Part shown: piece after piece, positions 25,663 through 36,607 of the stretch
Layout of the letters: every line of letters starts with the position of its first letter
How positions within the stretch are numbered: position 1 is the stretch's first letter
NCBI RefSeq assembly: GCF_000182645.1
Contig: NZ_ACQA01000001.1
Coordinates: 186,001-250,000, forward strand
Source: Brucella intermedia LMG 3301
GTDB lineage: Bacteria; Pseudomonadota; Alphaproteobacteria; Rhizobiales; Rhizobiaceae
Length of the DNA: 64,000 nt
Direction: 5' to 3'
Made by a program: the position numbers and the translations under genes
Notes under the pieces: model-generated
Databases searched by the model: none
Told to the model about the DNA's origin: nothing
Seen by the model: the letters and a program-made list of their open reading frames with translations, nothing else

Positions 25663-28600
25663 ATGGCCTCTTCCCTCGAAGGTCTTTTTGGTGCAACGGC
25701 AGCGCAGCCGGATGGCTCCGAAGTACTGGCAGCTCTCACCAAGGCGGCGCGTGAGCGCATCCTGATCCTCGATGGCGCGATGGGAACCCAGATCCAGGGG
25801 CTCGGTTTTCATGAAGAGCATTTTCGCGGTGAGCGTTTCGGTGCCTGCGATTGCCAGCTTCAGGGCAACAACGACCTTCTGACGCTGACGCAGCCCAAGG
25901 CTATCGAGGAAATCCACTACGCCTACGCGATTGCGGGCGCGGATATTCTCGAAACCAACACCTTCTCCTCCACGAGGATTGCCCAGGCCGATTACGGCAT
26001 GGAAGATCAGGTTTATGAGCTGAACCGCGATGGCGCGCGCCTTGCCCGCCGCGCCGCCCTGCGTGCCGAGCAGAAGGATGGTCGCCGCCGCTTCGTTGCC
26101 GGTGCTCTCGGGCCGACAAACCGCACCGCGAGCCTGTCGCCGGATGTCAACAATCCCGGTTTTCGCGCTGTCACCTTCGACGACCTGCGCATTGCCTATG
26201 CCGAGCAGATCAGGGGGCTGATCGACGGCGGCTCCGACATCATCCTGATCGAAACCATCTTCGATACGCTCAATGCCAAGGCGGCTGTCTTTGCTTGTGA
26301 GGAAGTGTTTGCGGAAAAAGGCATTTTTCTTCCGGTAATGATTTCCGGCACGATCACCGATCTTTCCGGCCGCACGCTGTCGGGCCAGACGCCGACCGCA
26401 TTCTGGCATTCGCTGCGTCATGCCAAGCCATTCACTATCGGTCTCAACTGTGCGCTGGGTGCCAATGCCATGCGTGCGCATCTCGACGAATTGTCGTCGA
26501 TTGCCGATACCTTTGTCTGCGCCTATCCGAATGCCGGTCTGCCGAACGAGTTCGGCCAGTATGATGAAACGCCGGAAGCAATGGCCGCACAGATCGAGGG
26601 CTTTGCCCGTGACGGTCTGGTCAATGTGGTTGGCGGTTGCTGCGGTTCGACGCCGGAACACATCCGCGCCATCGCCGAGGCTGTCGCAAAACATCCGCCA
26701 CGCAAGCCCGTCAAAGTTGCGCCGCTGATGCGTCTGTCCGGCCTTGAGCCATTCACGCTGACTAAGGACATTCCCTTCGTCAATGTGGGCGAGCGCACCA
26801 ACGTGACCGGTTCCGCGCGTTTCCGCAAGCTGATCAAGGCCGGTGATTTCTCTGCAGCCCTCGATGTCGCGCGGGATCAGGTCGCCAATGGCGCGCAGAT
26901 CATCGACATCAATATGGATGAGGGCCTGATCGATTCCGAAAAGGCGATGGTCGAATTCCTCAATCTGATTGCCGCCGAGCCGGATATTGCCCGCGTGCCG
27001 ATCATGATCGACAGCTCCAAATGGGAGGTGATCGAGGCTGGCCTGAAATGCGTTCAGGGCAAGGCGGTGGTCAATTCCATCTCGATGAAGGAAGGCGAGG
27101 AAGCCTTCATTCATCACGCCAGGCTTGTCCGCGCCTATGGCGCGGCGGTGGTCGTGATGGCTTTCGATGAAACCGGGCAGGCCGATACGGAAGCCCGCAA
27201 GGTCGAAATCTGTACCCGCGCTTACAAGATCCTGACGGAACAGGTCGGTTTTGCACCGGAAGACATCATCTTCGATCCGAATATCTTTGCCGTCGCGACC
27301 GGTATTGAGGAACACAATAATTACGGCGTCGACTTTATCGAGGCGACCCGGCAGATCATCGCCACCCTGCCGCATGTGCATGTGTCGGGCGGGGTGTCGA
27401 ACCTGTCCTTCTCGTTCCGAGGCAATGAGCCGGTCCGTGAGGCGATGCATGCCGTGTTCCTCTATCATGCCATTCAGGCGGGCATGGATATGGGCATCGT
27501 CAATGCCGGGCAGCTGGCGGTCTACGACACGATCGATCCCGAGCTGCGAGAGGCTTGCGAGGATGTGGTGCTCAATCGCCGCTCCGATTCAACCGAGCGC
27601 CTGCTGGAAATCGCCGAGCGGTTCCGCGACTCAGGCTCGAAGGAAGCCAAGGCGCAGGATCTGACGTGGCGCGAATGGCCGGTTGAAAAGCGTCTTGAAC
27701 ATGCGCTGGTCAACGGCATTACCGAATATATCGAAGCCGATACGGAAGAAGCGCGCCAGTCTGCCGAACGCCCTCTTCATGTCATCGAAGGCCCACTGAT
27801 GGCCGGCATGAATGTGGTTGGCGATCTGTTCGGCGCGGGCAAGATGTTCTTGCCGCAGGTGGTGAAGTCCGCCCGCGTGATGAAGCAGGCCGTGGCCGTG
27901 CTCCTGCCTTACATGGAGGAGGAAAAACGCCTTAACGCCGAAAATGGCATCGGCGGCGGTGAACGTCAGAGCGCCGGCAAGGTGCTGATGGCAACCGTCA
28001 AGGGCGATGTGCACGATATCGGCAAGAATATCGTTGGCGTCGTGCTCGCCTGCAATAATTATGAAATCATCGATCTCGGCGTCATGGTGCCTTCGCAGAA
28101 GATTTTGCAGGTGGCGCGTGATGAAAAAGTGGATGTGATCGGCCTTTCGGGCCTCATCACGCCGTCGCTTGACGAAATGGTGCATGTCGCTGCGGAAATG
28201 GAACGGGAAGGTTTCGACATTCCGCTGCTGATCGGCGGCGCCACCACCAGCCGTGTTCATACGGCGGTGAAAATCCATCCGCGCTATGAACGTGGGCAGG
28301 CCGTTTATGTCATCGATGCCAGCCGCGCCGTCGGCGTGGTATCCAGCCTGCTGTCGCCGGAAGGCAAGAAAGCCTATATCGATGGCCTGCGGGGGGAATA
28401 TGCCAAGGTAGCAGCCGCCCATGCACGCAACGAAGCGGAAAAGCAGCGCCTGCCGCTTGCCCGCGCTCGCGCCAATGCACACAAGCTCGACTGGGAGAGC
28501 TTTGTACCGACAAAGCCGACCTTCACCGGCACCAGAACCTTCGATGATTACGATTTGACGGAGATCGCCCGCTATATCGACTGGACGCCTTTCTTCCAGA

Positions 28601-29457
28601 CATGGGAACTGAAGGGCCGCTATCCGGCGATTCTGGAGGATGAAAAGCAGGGTGAGGCCGCTCGCCAGCTCTGGGCCGACGCGCAGGCCATGCTGAAAAA
28701 GATCATCGACGAAAAATGGTTCACGCCCAAAGCTGTCGTCGGCTTCTGGCCAGCCAATGCGGCAGGGGACGATATTCGTCTTTTCACCGATGAAAGCCGG
28801 AAGCAGGAACTTGCCACCTTCTTCACGCTGCGCCAGCAATTGAGCAAGCGCGATGGTCGTCCAAACGTGGCCATGTCCGATTTCGTGGCCCCGGTCGAGA
28901 GCGGAAAGCAGGATTATGTCGGCGGCTTCGTCGTGACTGCGGGCATTGGCGAAGTGGCGATAGCCGAACGTTTTGAGCGCGCCAACGATGATTACTCGGC
29001 CATTCTGGTGAAGGCACTGGCTGACCGCTTCGCGGAAGCCTTTGCCGAATTGATGCATGAGCGGGTGCGCAAGGAGTTCTGGGCCTATGCTTCCGACGAA
29101 ACCTATACGCCGGAAGAGCTGATCGGAGAGCCGTATAAGGGCATTCGTCCGGCTCCGGGTTATCCGGCTCAGCCGGACCATACCGAAAAGACGACACTTT
29201 TCCGCCTTTTGGACGCGACTGCGAATACGGGCGTGGAACTGACCGAAAGCTACGCCATGTGGCCTGGCTCCTCGGTATCGGGTCTCTATATCGGCCATCC
29301 GGAAAGCTACTATTTCGGCGTGGCCAAGGTGGAGCGCGATCAGGTCGAGGATTATGCTGCGCGCAAGGGAATGGCGGTCGAGGAAGTGGAGCGCTGGCTC
29401 GGTCCTATCCTCAATTATCTGCCGGGTGCTGGAAAAGACGAGGATGCGGCGGCCTGA
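25663..29457 (+). CDS. metH: Cobalamin-dependent methionine synthase MetH
   Basis: Transfers the methyl group of 5-methyltetrahydrofolate to homocysteine through B12. The 1264-residue protein has all four modules. The homocysteine module (about 25-350) has zinc ligands in GLNCALGA and [12 protein letters not shown]. The folate module begins at about 365 ([16 protein letters not shown]). The cobalamin cap and B12 domain carry [11 protein letters not shown] at about 781, whose His ligates cobalt. The SAM-binding reactivation domain includes [20 protein letters not shown] near the end. AGGCGG precedes the ATG. A palindrome and a hairpin precede the gene. Confidence 0.98.
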   Translation: MASSLEGLFGATAAQPDGSEVLAALTKAARERILILDGAMGTQIQGLGFHEEHFRGERFGACDCQLQGNNDLLTLTQPKAIEEIHYAYAIAGADILETNTFSSTRIAQADYGMEDQVYELNRDGARLARRAALRAEQKDGRRRFVAGALGPTNRTASLSPDVNNPGFRAVTFDDLRIAYAEQIRGLIDGGSDIILIETIFDTLNAKAAVFACEEVFAEKGIFLPVMISGTITDLSGRTLSGQTPTAFWHSLRHAKPFTIGLNCALGANAMRAHLDELSSIADTFVCAYPNAGLPNEFGQYDETPEAMAAQIEGFARDGLVNVVGGCCGSTPEHIRAIAEAVAKHPPRKPVKVAPLMRLSGLEPFTLTKDIPFVNVGERTNVTGSARFRKLIKAGDFSAALDVARDQVANGAQIIDINMDEGLIDSEKAMVEFLNLIAAEPDIARVPIMIDSSKWEVIEAGLKCVQGKAVVNSISMKEGEEAFIHHARLVRAYGAAVVVMAFDETGQADTEARKVEICTRAYKILTEQVGFAPEDIIFDPNIFAVATGIEEHNNYGVDFIEATRQIIATLPHVHVSGGVSNLSFSFRGNEPVREAMHAVFLYHAIQAGMDMGIVNAGQLAVYDTIDPELREACEDVVLNRRSDSTERLLEIAERFRDSGSKEAKAQDLTWREWPVEKRLEHALVNGITEYIEADTEEARQSAERPLHVIEGPLMAGMNVVGDLFGAGKMFLPQVVKSARVMKQAVAVLLPYMEEEKRLNAENGIGGGERQSAGKVLMATVKGDVHDIGKNIVGVVLACNNYEIIDLGVMVPSQKILQVARDEKVDVIGLSGLITPSLDEMVHVAAEMEREGFDIPLLIGGATTSRVHTAVKIHPRYERGQAVYVIDASRAVGVVSSLLSPEGKKAYIDGLRGEYAKVAAAHARNEAEKQRLPLARARANAHKLDWESFVPTKPTFTGTRTFDDYDLTEIARYIDWTPFFQTWELKGRYPAILEDEKQGEAARQLWADAQAMLKKIIDEKWFTPKAVVGFWPANAAGDDIRLFTDESRKQELATFFTLRQQLSKRDGRPNVAMSDFVAPVESGKQDYVGGFVVTAGIGEVAIAERFERANDDYSAILVKALADRFAEAFAELMHERVRKEFWAYASDETYTPEELIGEPYKGIRPAPGYPAQPDHTEKTTLFRLLDATANTGVELTESYAMWPGSSVSGLYIGHPESYYFGVAKVERDQVEDYAARKGMAVEEVERWLGPILNYLPGAGKDEDAAA

Positions 29458-29519
29458 CCGGCCGTCCCGGACCTCTCGCTCACCGGCGTTTATTAATCAT
29501 ATCTCAAATACTAGTCATT

Positions 29520-29544
29520 CTGACAGGTTTGCCGAACCTGTCAG
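29520..29544 (+). terminator. Perfect inverted repeat after metH
   Basis: Arms CTGACAGGTT and AACCTGTCAG with a 5-base loop TGCCG, 62 bases after the metH stop. No T run follows, so it could be a transcript-end hairpin or a protein-binding site. Confidence 0.45.
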
Positions 29545-29822
29545 AGGGCTCTACTGTTCCTCAATGCAAATCGGTTTCAGGTTCGGCGGTGCAGGAGCAT
29601 TTCCAGCGGAGTATGAAACGGGTTCCATTCGGAAGTGCTTACAAGAAACAGTTGGAGGTTTTTGGCTATTCCGGCAGCGGAAGCGCAGACCTGCTCGCGG
29701 CCGTATGGGAAGTCAAAGTATTTCATTTAGTGCTAATTTAGTAACTGACTGTTGTGATAAAAATATTCACAATTTATCGCTTTGAGTTCATATGAGACTA
29801 TTTTGCTATATAGTCAGAAACC

Positions 29823-29841
29823 GATGGTTGTGATAGCCATC
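29823..29841. promoter_or_regulatory. Candidate operator before babR
   Basis: GATGG and CCATC flank a 9-base centre (TTGTGATAG), 66 bases before the babR start and just after a TATAGT box. Its size and position would suit an autoregulatory LuxR-type site, but there is no direct support. Confidence 0.3.
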
Positions 29842-29907
29842 CACCGCGCAACTGTTTTGTGTAAGGGCGCTACATTTTAATAAATTCAAAATTAGTCTTT
29901 AATTGGG

Positions 29908-30624
29908 ATGTCTGCAATGAAATGGGAACAAATTTATGAATCCATGCAATCTGCTGACGATGCCGGACAGCTCCTTGAATACATAAACACCTATGCCAGA
30001 CAGTGCGGATTTGCACACACGGCCTATCTCATGCGCATTCCACTGCTGAACGGCGTGGTCAAATGGCTTAGTTTTGGCTCGTTGCCCCAGGAATGGACCG
30101 ATCATTATGCCGACAAAAAATATGCGGACATAGACCCGTTGGTTCGCAAGGCGTTGAACAGCATCGAACCGCTGGTCTGGTCATCGAAGCTGTTTGCGGA
30201 GGCTCCGCAGATATGGACAGATGCCCAGCGCTTCGGCATCAGGGTCGGCATTTCGCAACCGTGCTGGGCCGCGCAAGGCGTGTTTGGAATGCTGTCCTTT
30301 CTCAGAAGCGGTCCGGCGCTGTCGTCCGGCGAGATTTCAATGTTGCGGCGTCAATTGCAGACCGTAGCCAATATGCTGCATCTGGCCATGTATGAACATC
30401 TCGATGTTCCAACCATGAACTGCGTGTCGGAAGTGAACCTGACGATGCGTGAGCGGGAGATCCTGCGCTGGACGAGTGAAGGAAAGACTGCCGAAATCAT
30501 CGGCACGATCCTCAATATATCCACGCGCACGGTGAATTTTCACATCAGCAACGTGCTTACAAAGCTGGTAGCGGTCAACAAGGTTCAGGCAGTCGCCAAG
30601 GCGCGCACATTCGGACTTCTCTAA
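29908..30624 (+). CDS. babR: LuxR-type quorum-sensing regulator BabR (BlxR)
   Basis: A 238-residue regulator with an N-terminal acyl-homoserine-lactone-binding domain (about 10-165; conserved aromatic and acidic residues in WLSFGSL, YADIDPLVRKAL and ISQPCWAAQGVFGMLSF) and a C-terminal LuxR helix-turn-helix (LTMREREILRWTSEGKTAEI, ISTRTVNFHISNVLTKL). I recognise it as Brucella BabR, also called BlxR, one of two LuxR-type quorum regulators in the genus with VjbR. No luxI gene is nearby, so it is an orphan receptor here. The start could also be the ATG at 29917. Codon use is more AT-rich than its neighbours. Confidence 0.9.
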   Translation: MSAMKWEQIYESMQSADDAGQLLEYINTYARQCGFAHTAYLMRIPLLNGVVKWLSFGSLPQEWTDHYADKKYADIDPLVRKALNSIEPLVWSSKLFAEAPQIWTDAQRFGIRVGISQPCWAAQGVFGMLSFLRSGPALSSGEISMLRRQLQTVANMLHLAMYEHLDVPTMNCVSEVNLTMREREILRWTSEGKTAEIIGTILNISTRTVNFHISNVLTKLVAVNKVQAVAKARTFGLL

Positions 30625-30635
30625 ATATTTCCCAA

Positions 30636-30667
30636 GTCCCTCGGCGGTTTGTTCCGAAGGGCATTTT
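30636..30667 (+). terminator. Possible terminator after babR
   Basis: CCCTCGG and CCGAAGGG form an imperfect stem (one bulge) followed by CATTTTT, 12 bases after the babR stop. Confidence 0.5.
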
Positions 30668-30737
30668 TCAGCAGCTTCCGGTTTGCGCTTTTTCTGAAAC
30701 GGGCTACAAATTCATTATCTTTCCGGAGGATCAATGA

Positions 30738-32108
30738 ATGACTGCTCAGCCAAACTCTCTCGAAGCCCGCGATATCCGTTATCATCTGCATTCCTACACC
30801 GATGCTGTCCGACTTGAGGCGGAGGGCCCGCTTGTCATCGAGCGCGGCGACGGCATTTATGTCGAGGATGTAACGGGCAAGCGCTACATCGAGGCGATGT
30901 CCGGGCTTTGGAGTGTCGGCGTCGGCTTTTCGGAGCCGCGTCTGGCGGAAGCGGCTGCGCGGCAGATGAAGAAGCTGCCCTTCTATCATACCTTCTCCTA
31001 TCGTTCGCATGGTCCCGTCATCGATCTGGCAGAAAAGCTCGTTTCGATGGCTCCCGTGCCGATGAGCAAGGCTTATTTCACCAATTCAGGTTCCGAAGCC
31101 AACGATACCGTCATCAAGCTGATCTGGTATCGCTCCAACGCGTTGGGCGAACCGGAGCGCAAGAAAATCATCTCGCGCAAACGCGGTTATCACGGCGTGA
31201 CGATTGCCTCAGCCAGCCTGACAGGCCTGCCCAACAATCACCGCTCCTTCGACCTGCCGATCGACCGGATATTGCATGCGGGCTGTCCGCATCATTATCG
31301 CGAAGGGCAGGCGGGAGAGACCGAGGAGCAGTTCGCAACGCGGCTGGCCGATGAACTGGAACAGCTGATTCTCGCGGAAGGTCCGCACACCATTGCCGCT
31401 TTCATCGGCGAACCGGTGATGGGCGCTGGGGGCGTGGTCGTGCCGCCCAGAACCTACTGGGAAAAGGTGCAGGCTGTTCTCAAGCGCTACGACATTCTGC
31501 TGGTCGCCGACGAAGTCATCTGCGGTTTCGGACGGACAGGCAACCTGTTCGGCAGCCAGACATTTGACATCAAGCCGGACATCCTGGTCATGTCGAAGCA
31601 GCTTTCGTCATCCTATCTGCCAATCTCCGCATTCCTCATCAACGAGCGCGTCTACGCGCCGATTGCCGAAGAGAGCCACAAGATCGGCACGCTTGGCACC
31701 GGCTTCACCGCATCGGGCCATCCGGTGGCGGCGGCTGTGGCATTGGAAAACCTTGCGATCATCGAAGAGCGCCAACTGGTTGCCAATGCGCGGGACCGCG
31801 GCGCCTATATGCAGAAGCGCCTTCGTGATTTGAAGGATCACCCGCTGGTCGGCGAAGTGCGCGGCGTCGGTCTTATTGCCGGTGTCGAGCTTGTCACAGA
31901 CAAGCAGGCCAAGACAGGCCTTGAACAAGCCGGCGCGCTGGGCGCACAGGCAAATGCAGCCCTGCAGGACCGCGGCGTGATTTCGCGCGCAATGGGCGAC
32001 ACGCTCGCCTTCTGCCCGCCGCTCATCATCAACGATCAGCAGATCGATACGATGGTGTCCGCACTGGAGGCGGCACTGAACGATGTTCAGGCAAGCCTCG
32101 CCAGGTAA
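30738..32108 (+). CDS. Class III (omega) aminotransferase
   Basis: A PLP enzyme of 456 residues in the omega-amino-acid:pyruvate transaminase group. The PLP-binding features are the SGSEANDT motif, RGYHG, LLVADEVICGFGRTG and the catalytic lysine in DILVMSKQLSSSYLPISA (near residue 285). The closest substrates by family are beta-alanine, GABA or other terminal amines with pyruvate as acceptor; the exact one cannot be read from sequence. It lies about 110 bases after babR on the same strand. A GC-rich hairpin follows. Confidence 0.85.
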   Translation: MTAQPNSLEARDIRYHLHSYTDAVRLEAEGPLVIERGDGIYVEDVTGKRYIEAMSGLWSVGVGFSEPRLAEAAARQMKKLPFYHTFSYRSHGPVIDLAEKLVSMAPVPMSKAYFTNSGSEANDTVIKLIWYRSNALGEPERKKIISRKRGYHGVTIASASLTGLPNNHRSFDLPIDRILHAGCPHHYREGQAGETEEQFATRLADELEQLILAEGPHTIAAFIGEPVMGAGGVVVPPRTYWEKVQAVLKRYDILLVADEVICGFGRTGNLFGSQTFDIKPDILVMSKQLSSSYLPISAFLINERVYAPIAEESHKIGTLGTGFTASGHPVAAAVALENLAIIEERQLVANARDRGAYMQKRLRDLKDHPLVGEVRGVGLIAGVELVTDKQAKTGLEQAGALGAQANAALQDRGVISRAMGDTLAFCPPLIINDQQIDTMVSALEAALNDVQASLAR

Positions 32109-32117
32109 TAATTTGCT

Positions 32118-32148
32118 CCGGAGCCGTCCGGCGGACGGGCGGCTCCGG
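32118..32148 (+). terminator. GC-rich hairpin after the aminotransferase gene
   Basis: CCGGAGCCG and CGGCTCCGG form a 9-bp stem with additional inner pairing (CCG/CGG); AACGGAAAATTTGTTT follows, a weak T-rich tail. Confidence 0.6.
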
Positions 32149-32407
32149 AACGGAAAATTTGTTTAATAGCACAAAAATTGTAGGATTTTCCGTAACTTGG
32201 CGGAAAATCGGCTTTTGCCGGCACGCGCAAGTTTGTTCCGGCCCCGCTTGTAAATACGGTAAGTTTTTCGCGCAAGCCAGTTGCAATACGCGATAGGTTT
32301 CTTTCACTTTCCCGCATCATTTCACGACAATGCGCGCACTGTGGCTTTTGCCGCATCTGCGCCGGATGAAAGCCCGTTTTCTGACCTTGGGCATCCCTCC
32401 CGCGTTC

Positions 32408-32507
32408 GAGCATTTCCAGCCAAAAGCGCAAAGCGGTTTTGCGTTGGATAATGCGAAAAAACAAAGAGATAGAGCGGTTCCAAACTCCGTTTGGATGGAA
32501 CTGCTCT
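32408..32507. repeat. Intergenic repeat, GCATTTCCAGC family, long form
   Basis: The core (GAGCATTTCCAGCCAAAAGC to AATGCGAAAAAACAAAG) is followed by a second palindrome with arms AGAGCGGTTCCA and TGGAACTGCTCT. The same two-part structure occurs at 41946-42048. It ends 32 bases before cysD. Confidence 0.75.
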
Positions 32508-32539
32508 GGACCCCATCCGGTTTCCGGGAGTAAGTAGTC

Positions 32540-33460
32540 GTGCATCATGCATCCCTGACCAAGAACCTGACGCATCTGCAGCGCCTCGAAGCGGAGGCGA
32601 TCCATATTTTTCGTGAGGTTGCGGCAACATTTTCCAACCCCGTGATGCTTTACTCGGTCGGCAAGGATTCGTCGGTGATGCTGCATCTGGCGATGAAGGC
32701 ATTCTATCCGGCGCCACCGCCTTTTCCCTTTCTGCATGTCGATACGACCTGGAAGTTCCGCGAAATGATCGAGTTTCGCGATGCGCAGGCCCGCGAAAAG
32801 GGTTTTGAACTGCTCGTGCATATCAACGAGGATGGCGTGCGCGAGGGCATCGGACCTTTCAGCCACGGGTCGAATGTCCATACCCATGTGATGAAGACGG
32901 TCGCCTTGCGGCAGGCGTTAGCCAAGTACAAGTTCGATGCTGCTTTCGGCGGCGCCCGCCGCGACGAAGAAAAATCACGCGCCAAGGAGCGTATCTTTTC
33001 CTTCCGTAACGCACAGCACGGTTGGGACCCGAAGAATCAGCGGCCTGAAATGTGGAAGATTTACAATACGCGCGTTTCCGCTGGAGAATCGATCCGCGTC
33101 TTTCCGCTCTCGAACTGGACCGAACTCGATATCTGGCAATATATCCTGCAAGAGAATATCCCCATCGTCCCGCTTTATTTTGCAGCGCATCGCCCGGTGG
33201 TCGAACGCGATGGCATGCTGATCATGGTCGATGACGAGCGCATGAAGCTGCGTCCGGGCGAACAGGTGGAAAACCGTCTGGTGCGATTCCGCACGCTTGG
33301 CTGCTATCCGCTGACCGGCGCAATTGAATCCAGTGCGGCGGACCTCTCCGGGATTGTCGAGGAAATGTTGATCGCCCGTACATCCGAGCGACAAGGTCGC
33401 GCTATTGATCGCGACGAGGCCGGGTCGATGGAGAAGAAGAAGCGCGAGGGCTATTTCTGA
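32540..33460 (+). CDS. cysD: Sulfate adenylyltransferase subunit 2 (CysD)
   Basis: CysD forms APS from sulfate and ATP, driven by the GTPase CysN. The 306-residue protein has the PP-loop [38 protein letters not shown] and the conserved [13 protein letters not shown] (here [14 protein letters not shown]). GTG at 32540 with GGGAG upstream is used; ATG at 32546 would remove two residues. Its stop overlaps the cysNC start by one base. Confidence 0.96.
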   Translation: MHHASLTKNLTHLQRLEAEAIHIFREVAATFSNPVMLYSVGKDSSVMLHLAMKAFYPAPPPFPFLHVDTTWKFREMIEFRDAQAREKGFELLVHINEDGVREGIGPFSHGSNVHTHVMKTVALRQALAKYKFDAAFGGARRDEEKSRAKERIFSFRNAQHGWDPKNQRPEMWKIYNTRVSAGESIRVFPLSNWTELDIWQYILQENIPIVPLYFAAHRPVVERDGMLIMVDDERMKLRPGEQVENRLVRFRTLGCYPLTGAIESSAADLSGIVEEMLIARTSERQGRAIDRDEAGSMEKKKREGYF

Positions 33461-35394
33461 TGAATGCTATAATCAAGCCTGTTGCGACCAATGCCGCAGT
33501 CAGCGATTTTCTGGCCGATCAGGAACGCAAGACACTGCTGCGCTTCCTCACCTGCGGCTCGGTGGATGATGGAAAATCAACGCTCATCGGGCGTCTGCTT
33601 TACGACACGAAACTGATCTTCGAGGATCAGCTAGCGTCATTGAAGAACGACAGCCGCAAGTTCGGCACCACGGATGACGATTTCGACTTCGCGCTTCTGG
33701 TCGATGGTCTGGAGGCCGAGCGGGAGCAGGGCATCACCATCGACGTCGCCTATCGCTTCTTTTCGACGCCCCGCCGCAAGTTCATCGTCGCTGACACGCC
33801 GGGTCATGCGCAATATACGCGCAACATGGCGACCGGCGCATCGACAGCCGATCTTGCCATCGTGCTGGTCGACGCCCGTCAGGGTGTGCTGACCCAGACA
33901 CGCCGCCATTCCTTCATTGCGTCGGCGCTCGGTATTCGCCACATCGTTCTGGCGGTGAACAAGATCGATCTCGTCGATTTCTCGAAAGAGGCCTTTGAGC
34001 GCATCGTTGCCGACTATATGGGCTTCGCAAAGGAGCTTGGCTTTGCCAGCATCCAGCCAATCCCGCTTTCGGCACGCTTTGGCGACAATGTCACCCTGCC
34101 ATCCGCCCGCATGGGCTGGTATGACGGGCCGCATCTGCTCGAACATCTGGAAACCGTGCGCATCGAGACGGAAGTGGCGGCAAAACCCTTTCGGTTCCCG
34201 GTGCAATATGTGAACCGGCCCAATCTCGATTTTCGCGGTTTCTCCGGCACTGTCGCATCCGGTTCGATCAGCGCCGGTGATGCCGTCGTGGTAGCCAAAT
34301 CAGGCAAGACTTCCCGCGTGAAGCGCATTGCCACCTATGACGGCGATCTGACACGGGCTTCCGAAGGACAGGCTGTCACTTTGGTGCTCGAGGATGAGAT
34401 CGAGGTCTCGCGCGGCAATATGCTGGTGGGGACGGAATCGCGGCCCGAAGTGGCGGATCGTTTCTCCGCCAATATAGTCTGGTTCGGTGAGGATGCCTTG
34501 CATCCCGGCCGCTCCTATCTGCTGCGCACCGAGACCGATCAGACGCCGGTAACGATCAATGAGATCGTGTACAGGACTGACGTTGACAGCTTCACCCGGA
34601 AGGATGCATCCCGCCTCGACCTCAACGAGATCGGGCTTTGCCATCTCCAGACCGTGGATCAGATTGCCTTCGACCCATACGTCGACAATCGCGTAACGGG
34701 CGCATTCGTCCTGATCGACCGGCTTACCAATGCGACCGTCGGGGCTGGAATGATCGACAGCGCGCTTCGTCAGGCGACGAATGTGCACCTGCAGTCCTTC
34801 GATCTCGACAAGCAGGCCCGCGCTGCGCAGAAATTCCAGAAACCGGCTGTGCTGTGGTTTACGGGCCTGTCCGGCTCCGGTAAATCCACCATCGCCAACC
34901 GGCTGGAACAGCGGCTGCACGCGCTCGGCAAGCACACCTATCTGCTCGACGGCGACAATGTTCGCCACGGCCTCAACAGCGATCTGGGTTTTTCCGAGGA
35001 AGACAGGGCAGAAAATATCCGCCGTGTCGGTGAAGTCGCCCGTTTGATGACCGATGCAGGTCTGGTGGTGCTCGTCTCCTTCATCTCGCCTTTTCGGGCC
35101 GAGCGGGATCGCATTCGGTCCCGGTTGCCTGAAGGTGAATTTGTCGAAATCTTCGTTGATACGCCGATAGAGGAATGCATTGCCCGCGATCCGAAAGGGC
35201 TTTATGCGCAGGCCCTGCGCGGCGAGATAAAGGCTTTTACGGGCATCGATTCTCCGTATGAGCCGCCGGTATCGCCCGAGCTTCGGCTGAACACGACGGG
35301 CCGGGACGTTGACGAAATCGTCGCGGAAGTAGAAAAGTATCTTGCCGAACGTGGTATCATCGGCAGTTATGGCAGCGATACCTGGTCAATCTGA
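33460..35394 (+). CDS. cysNC: Bifunctional sulfate adenylyltransferase subunit 1 / APS kinase (CysNC)
   Basis: A 644-residue fusion. The N-terminal CysN part is an EF-Tu-like GTPase ([17 protein letters not shown] at about 32-48, [24 protein letters not shown]) that drives APS formation. The C-terminal CysC part, from about residue 460, is APS kinase ([48 protein letters not shown]). The fusion is the rhizobial NodQ type. Because CysH in this window looks like an APS reductase, the PAPS made by CysC may serve sulfation rather than reduction. Confidence 0.96.
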   Translation: MNAIIKPVATNAAVSDFLADQERKTLLRFLTCGSVDDGKSTLIGRLLYDTKLIFEDQLASLKNDSRKFGTTDDDFDFALLVDGLEAEREQGITIDVAYRFFSTPRRKFIVADTPGHAQYTRNMATGASTADLAIVLVDARQGVLTQTRRHSFIASALGIRHIVLAVNKIDLVDFSKEAFERIVADYMGFAKELGFASIQPIPLSARFGDNVTLPSARMGWYDGPHLLEHLETVRIETEVAAKPFRFPVQYVNRPNLDFRGFSGTVASGSISAGDAVVVAKSGKTSRVKRIATYDGDLTRASEGQAVTLVLEDEIEVSRGNMLVGTESRPEVADRFSANIVWFGEDALHPGRSYLLRTETDQTPVTINEIVYRTDVDSFTRKDASRLDLNEIGLCHLQTVDQIAFDPYVDNRVTGAFVLIDRLTNATVGAGMIDSALRQATNVHLQSFDLDKQARAAQKFQKPAVLWFTGLSGSGKSTIANRLEQRLHALGKHTYLLDGDNVRHGLNSDLGFSEEDRAENIRRVGEVARLMTDAGLVVLVSFISPFRAERDRIRSRLPEGEFVEIFVDTPIEECIARDPKGLYAQALRGEIKAFTGIDSPYEPPVSPELRLNTTGRDVDEIVAEVEKYLAERGIIGSYGSDTWSI

Positions 35395-35398
35395 GCAA

Positions 35399-36244
35399 AT
35401 GAAGATTTCAGCCTCCCCGAAAGCCGATCCGAGCGGCGAAGCAATGCTTGCCGTGCTGCTGGAAGCCGCATTGGAGGCAGGCCGCACGATCATGAAGCAC
35501 TATGCCAATGGTTGCGCGGTTCACAGCAAGAAAGATTCTTCTCCGGTCACGGAAGCAGATCGTGACGCGGAGGCCATCATCCTTTCCGCACTGGCTTCGG
35601 TCGCCCCGGATATTCCGGTTGTGGCTGAAGAGGAAGTGGCGGCGGGACGCCTGCCCGCGCAACTGGGACGGCGATTTCTACTGGTCGATCCTCTGGATGG
35701 AACCCGTGAATTCCTGCTGCGAAACGGCGATTTCACGGTGAATATCGGCCTGATCGAGGATGGCGCTCCGGTTATGGGCATCGTTTATGCACCCGTTCGC
35801 AATCGCTTGTTTGTCGGAACCGGCAGCGGTGCTGAAGAAATAACCACGACCAAGGATCACGCGCTGGGAACACGGCGGGGGATAGGGGTGCGCGTGCATG
35901 GGGCCGAGCAGGTGGCGGTCTGCAGTCGGTCCCATAAAAACCCGGAAACGGAAAAATTCTTGAACGACAACCGGATTACCAACTGCGTTTCCATCGGTTC
36001 GTCGCTGAAGTTCTGCCTTGTTGCCAGCGGCGAAGCCGATATTTATCCGCGTTTCGGTCCCACCATGGAGTGGGATACGGCGGCCGGCGATGCCGTGCTG
36101 CGCGCCGCAGGCGGTCTAACGACCACTTTCGAGGGGATACCGCTCTCCTATGGCCAGCGCGCAAGCGAAGGTGTCGCCGGTTTTGCCAACCCCAATTTTG
36201 TGGCGTTTGGCGGCGGGACGCTGCCGGTTTTCGAGACCGTTTGA
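35399..36244 (+). CDS. cysQ: 3'(2'),5'-bisphosphate nucleotidase CysQ
   Basis: CysQ removes the 3' phosphate from PAP, the product of PAPS-using enzymes, preventing its build-up. The 281-residue protein has the inositol-monophosphatase-type metal site: SSPVTEADRDAE, VAEEE, VDPLDGTREFLLRNGDFTVN and, near the C-terminus, MEWDTAAGDAVLRAAGG. It lies 4 bases after cysNC. ATG at 35399 is used; an in-frame ATG at 35369 overlaps cysNC. Confidence 0.94.
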   Translation: MKISASPKADPSGEAMLAVLLEAALEAGRTIMKHYANGCAVHSKKDSSPVTEADRDAEAIILSALASVAPDIPVVAEEEVAAGRLPAQLGRRFLLVDPLDGTREFLLRNGDFTVNIGLIEDGAPVMGIVYAPVRNRLFVGTGSGAEEITTTKDHALGTRRGIGVRVHGAEQVAVCSRSHKNPETEKFLNDNRITNCVSIGSSLKFCLVASGEADIYPRFGPTMEWDTAAGDAVLRAAGGLTTTFEGIPLSYGQRASEGVAGFANPNFVAFGGGTLPVFETV

Positions 36245-36353
36245 AGCTCTTTCCAGCTTTTCGGGTTCGGCATTCAAAAAAACGACAAGATGCTCTTGCG
36301 GCTTGAAATCTGGAGCGTTATAAGCCGCCTCAATGGTCAAGGCCACATGGTCA

Positions 36354-36430
36354 CGGAGTGTAGCGCAGCCTGGTAGCGCACCTCGTTCGGGACGAGGGGG
36401 TCGGAGGTTCGAATCCTCTCACTCCGACCA
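36354..36430 (+). tRNA. tRNA-Pro(CGG)
   Basis: The 77-base cloverleaf has acceptor stem CGGAGTG/CACTCCG, a D arm beginning AGCGCAGCCTGGTAGCGCA, an anticodon stem CCTCG/CGAGG with loop TTCGGGA (anticodon CGG), T arm TCGGAGGTTCGAATCCTCT-like and an encoded ACCA end. No copy of its 3' end is seen downstream that would mark an integrated element. Confidence 0.97.
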
Positions 36431-36607
36431 TCTTTCAAGTCGCTGAGAAACTTGGATATTCCCCGATTTATTGATTTCGGCTTCGTGATCTTCTCCCATT
36501 GAAATGCAAGATGGCGCCCTACGGGGCGATTTTTCTATGCTGCGGCGAAAAGCTACACCATTCTGCAATCTGAAATATGCTTCATTCCCGAAAAATAGGG
36601 GGGAGGC

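Larger units (their letters stand above)
29458..29907. other. AT-rich intergenic region before babR
   Basis: No gene is seen. It holds a perfect 10-bp inverted repeat at 29520-29544, a diverged copy of the GCATTTCCAGC repeat at about 29594-29650, and then an AT-rich stretch that probably contains the babR promoter (TATAGT near 29810) and a small inverted repeat at 29823-29841. Base composition is clearly lower in GC than the flanking metH gene. Confidence 0.5.
32109..32539. other. Intergenic region between aminotransferase and cysD
   Basis: No gene seen. It begins with the terminator hairpin at 32118-32148, continues with an AT-rich stretch (about 32155-32320) that likely holds a promoter, and ends with the long repeat at 32408-32507 directly before cysD. 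Confidence 0.5.

Noticed and set aside
25564..29298. Long minus-strand open frames opposite metH
   Set aside because: They are mirror frames of metH with His/Arg-rich, non-homologous translations.
29530..29907. Possible luxI-like autoinducer synthase near babR
   Set aside because: No open frame of sufficient length or with synthase motifs is present between metH and babR or directly after babR.
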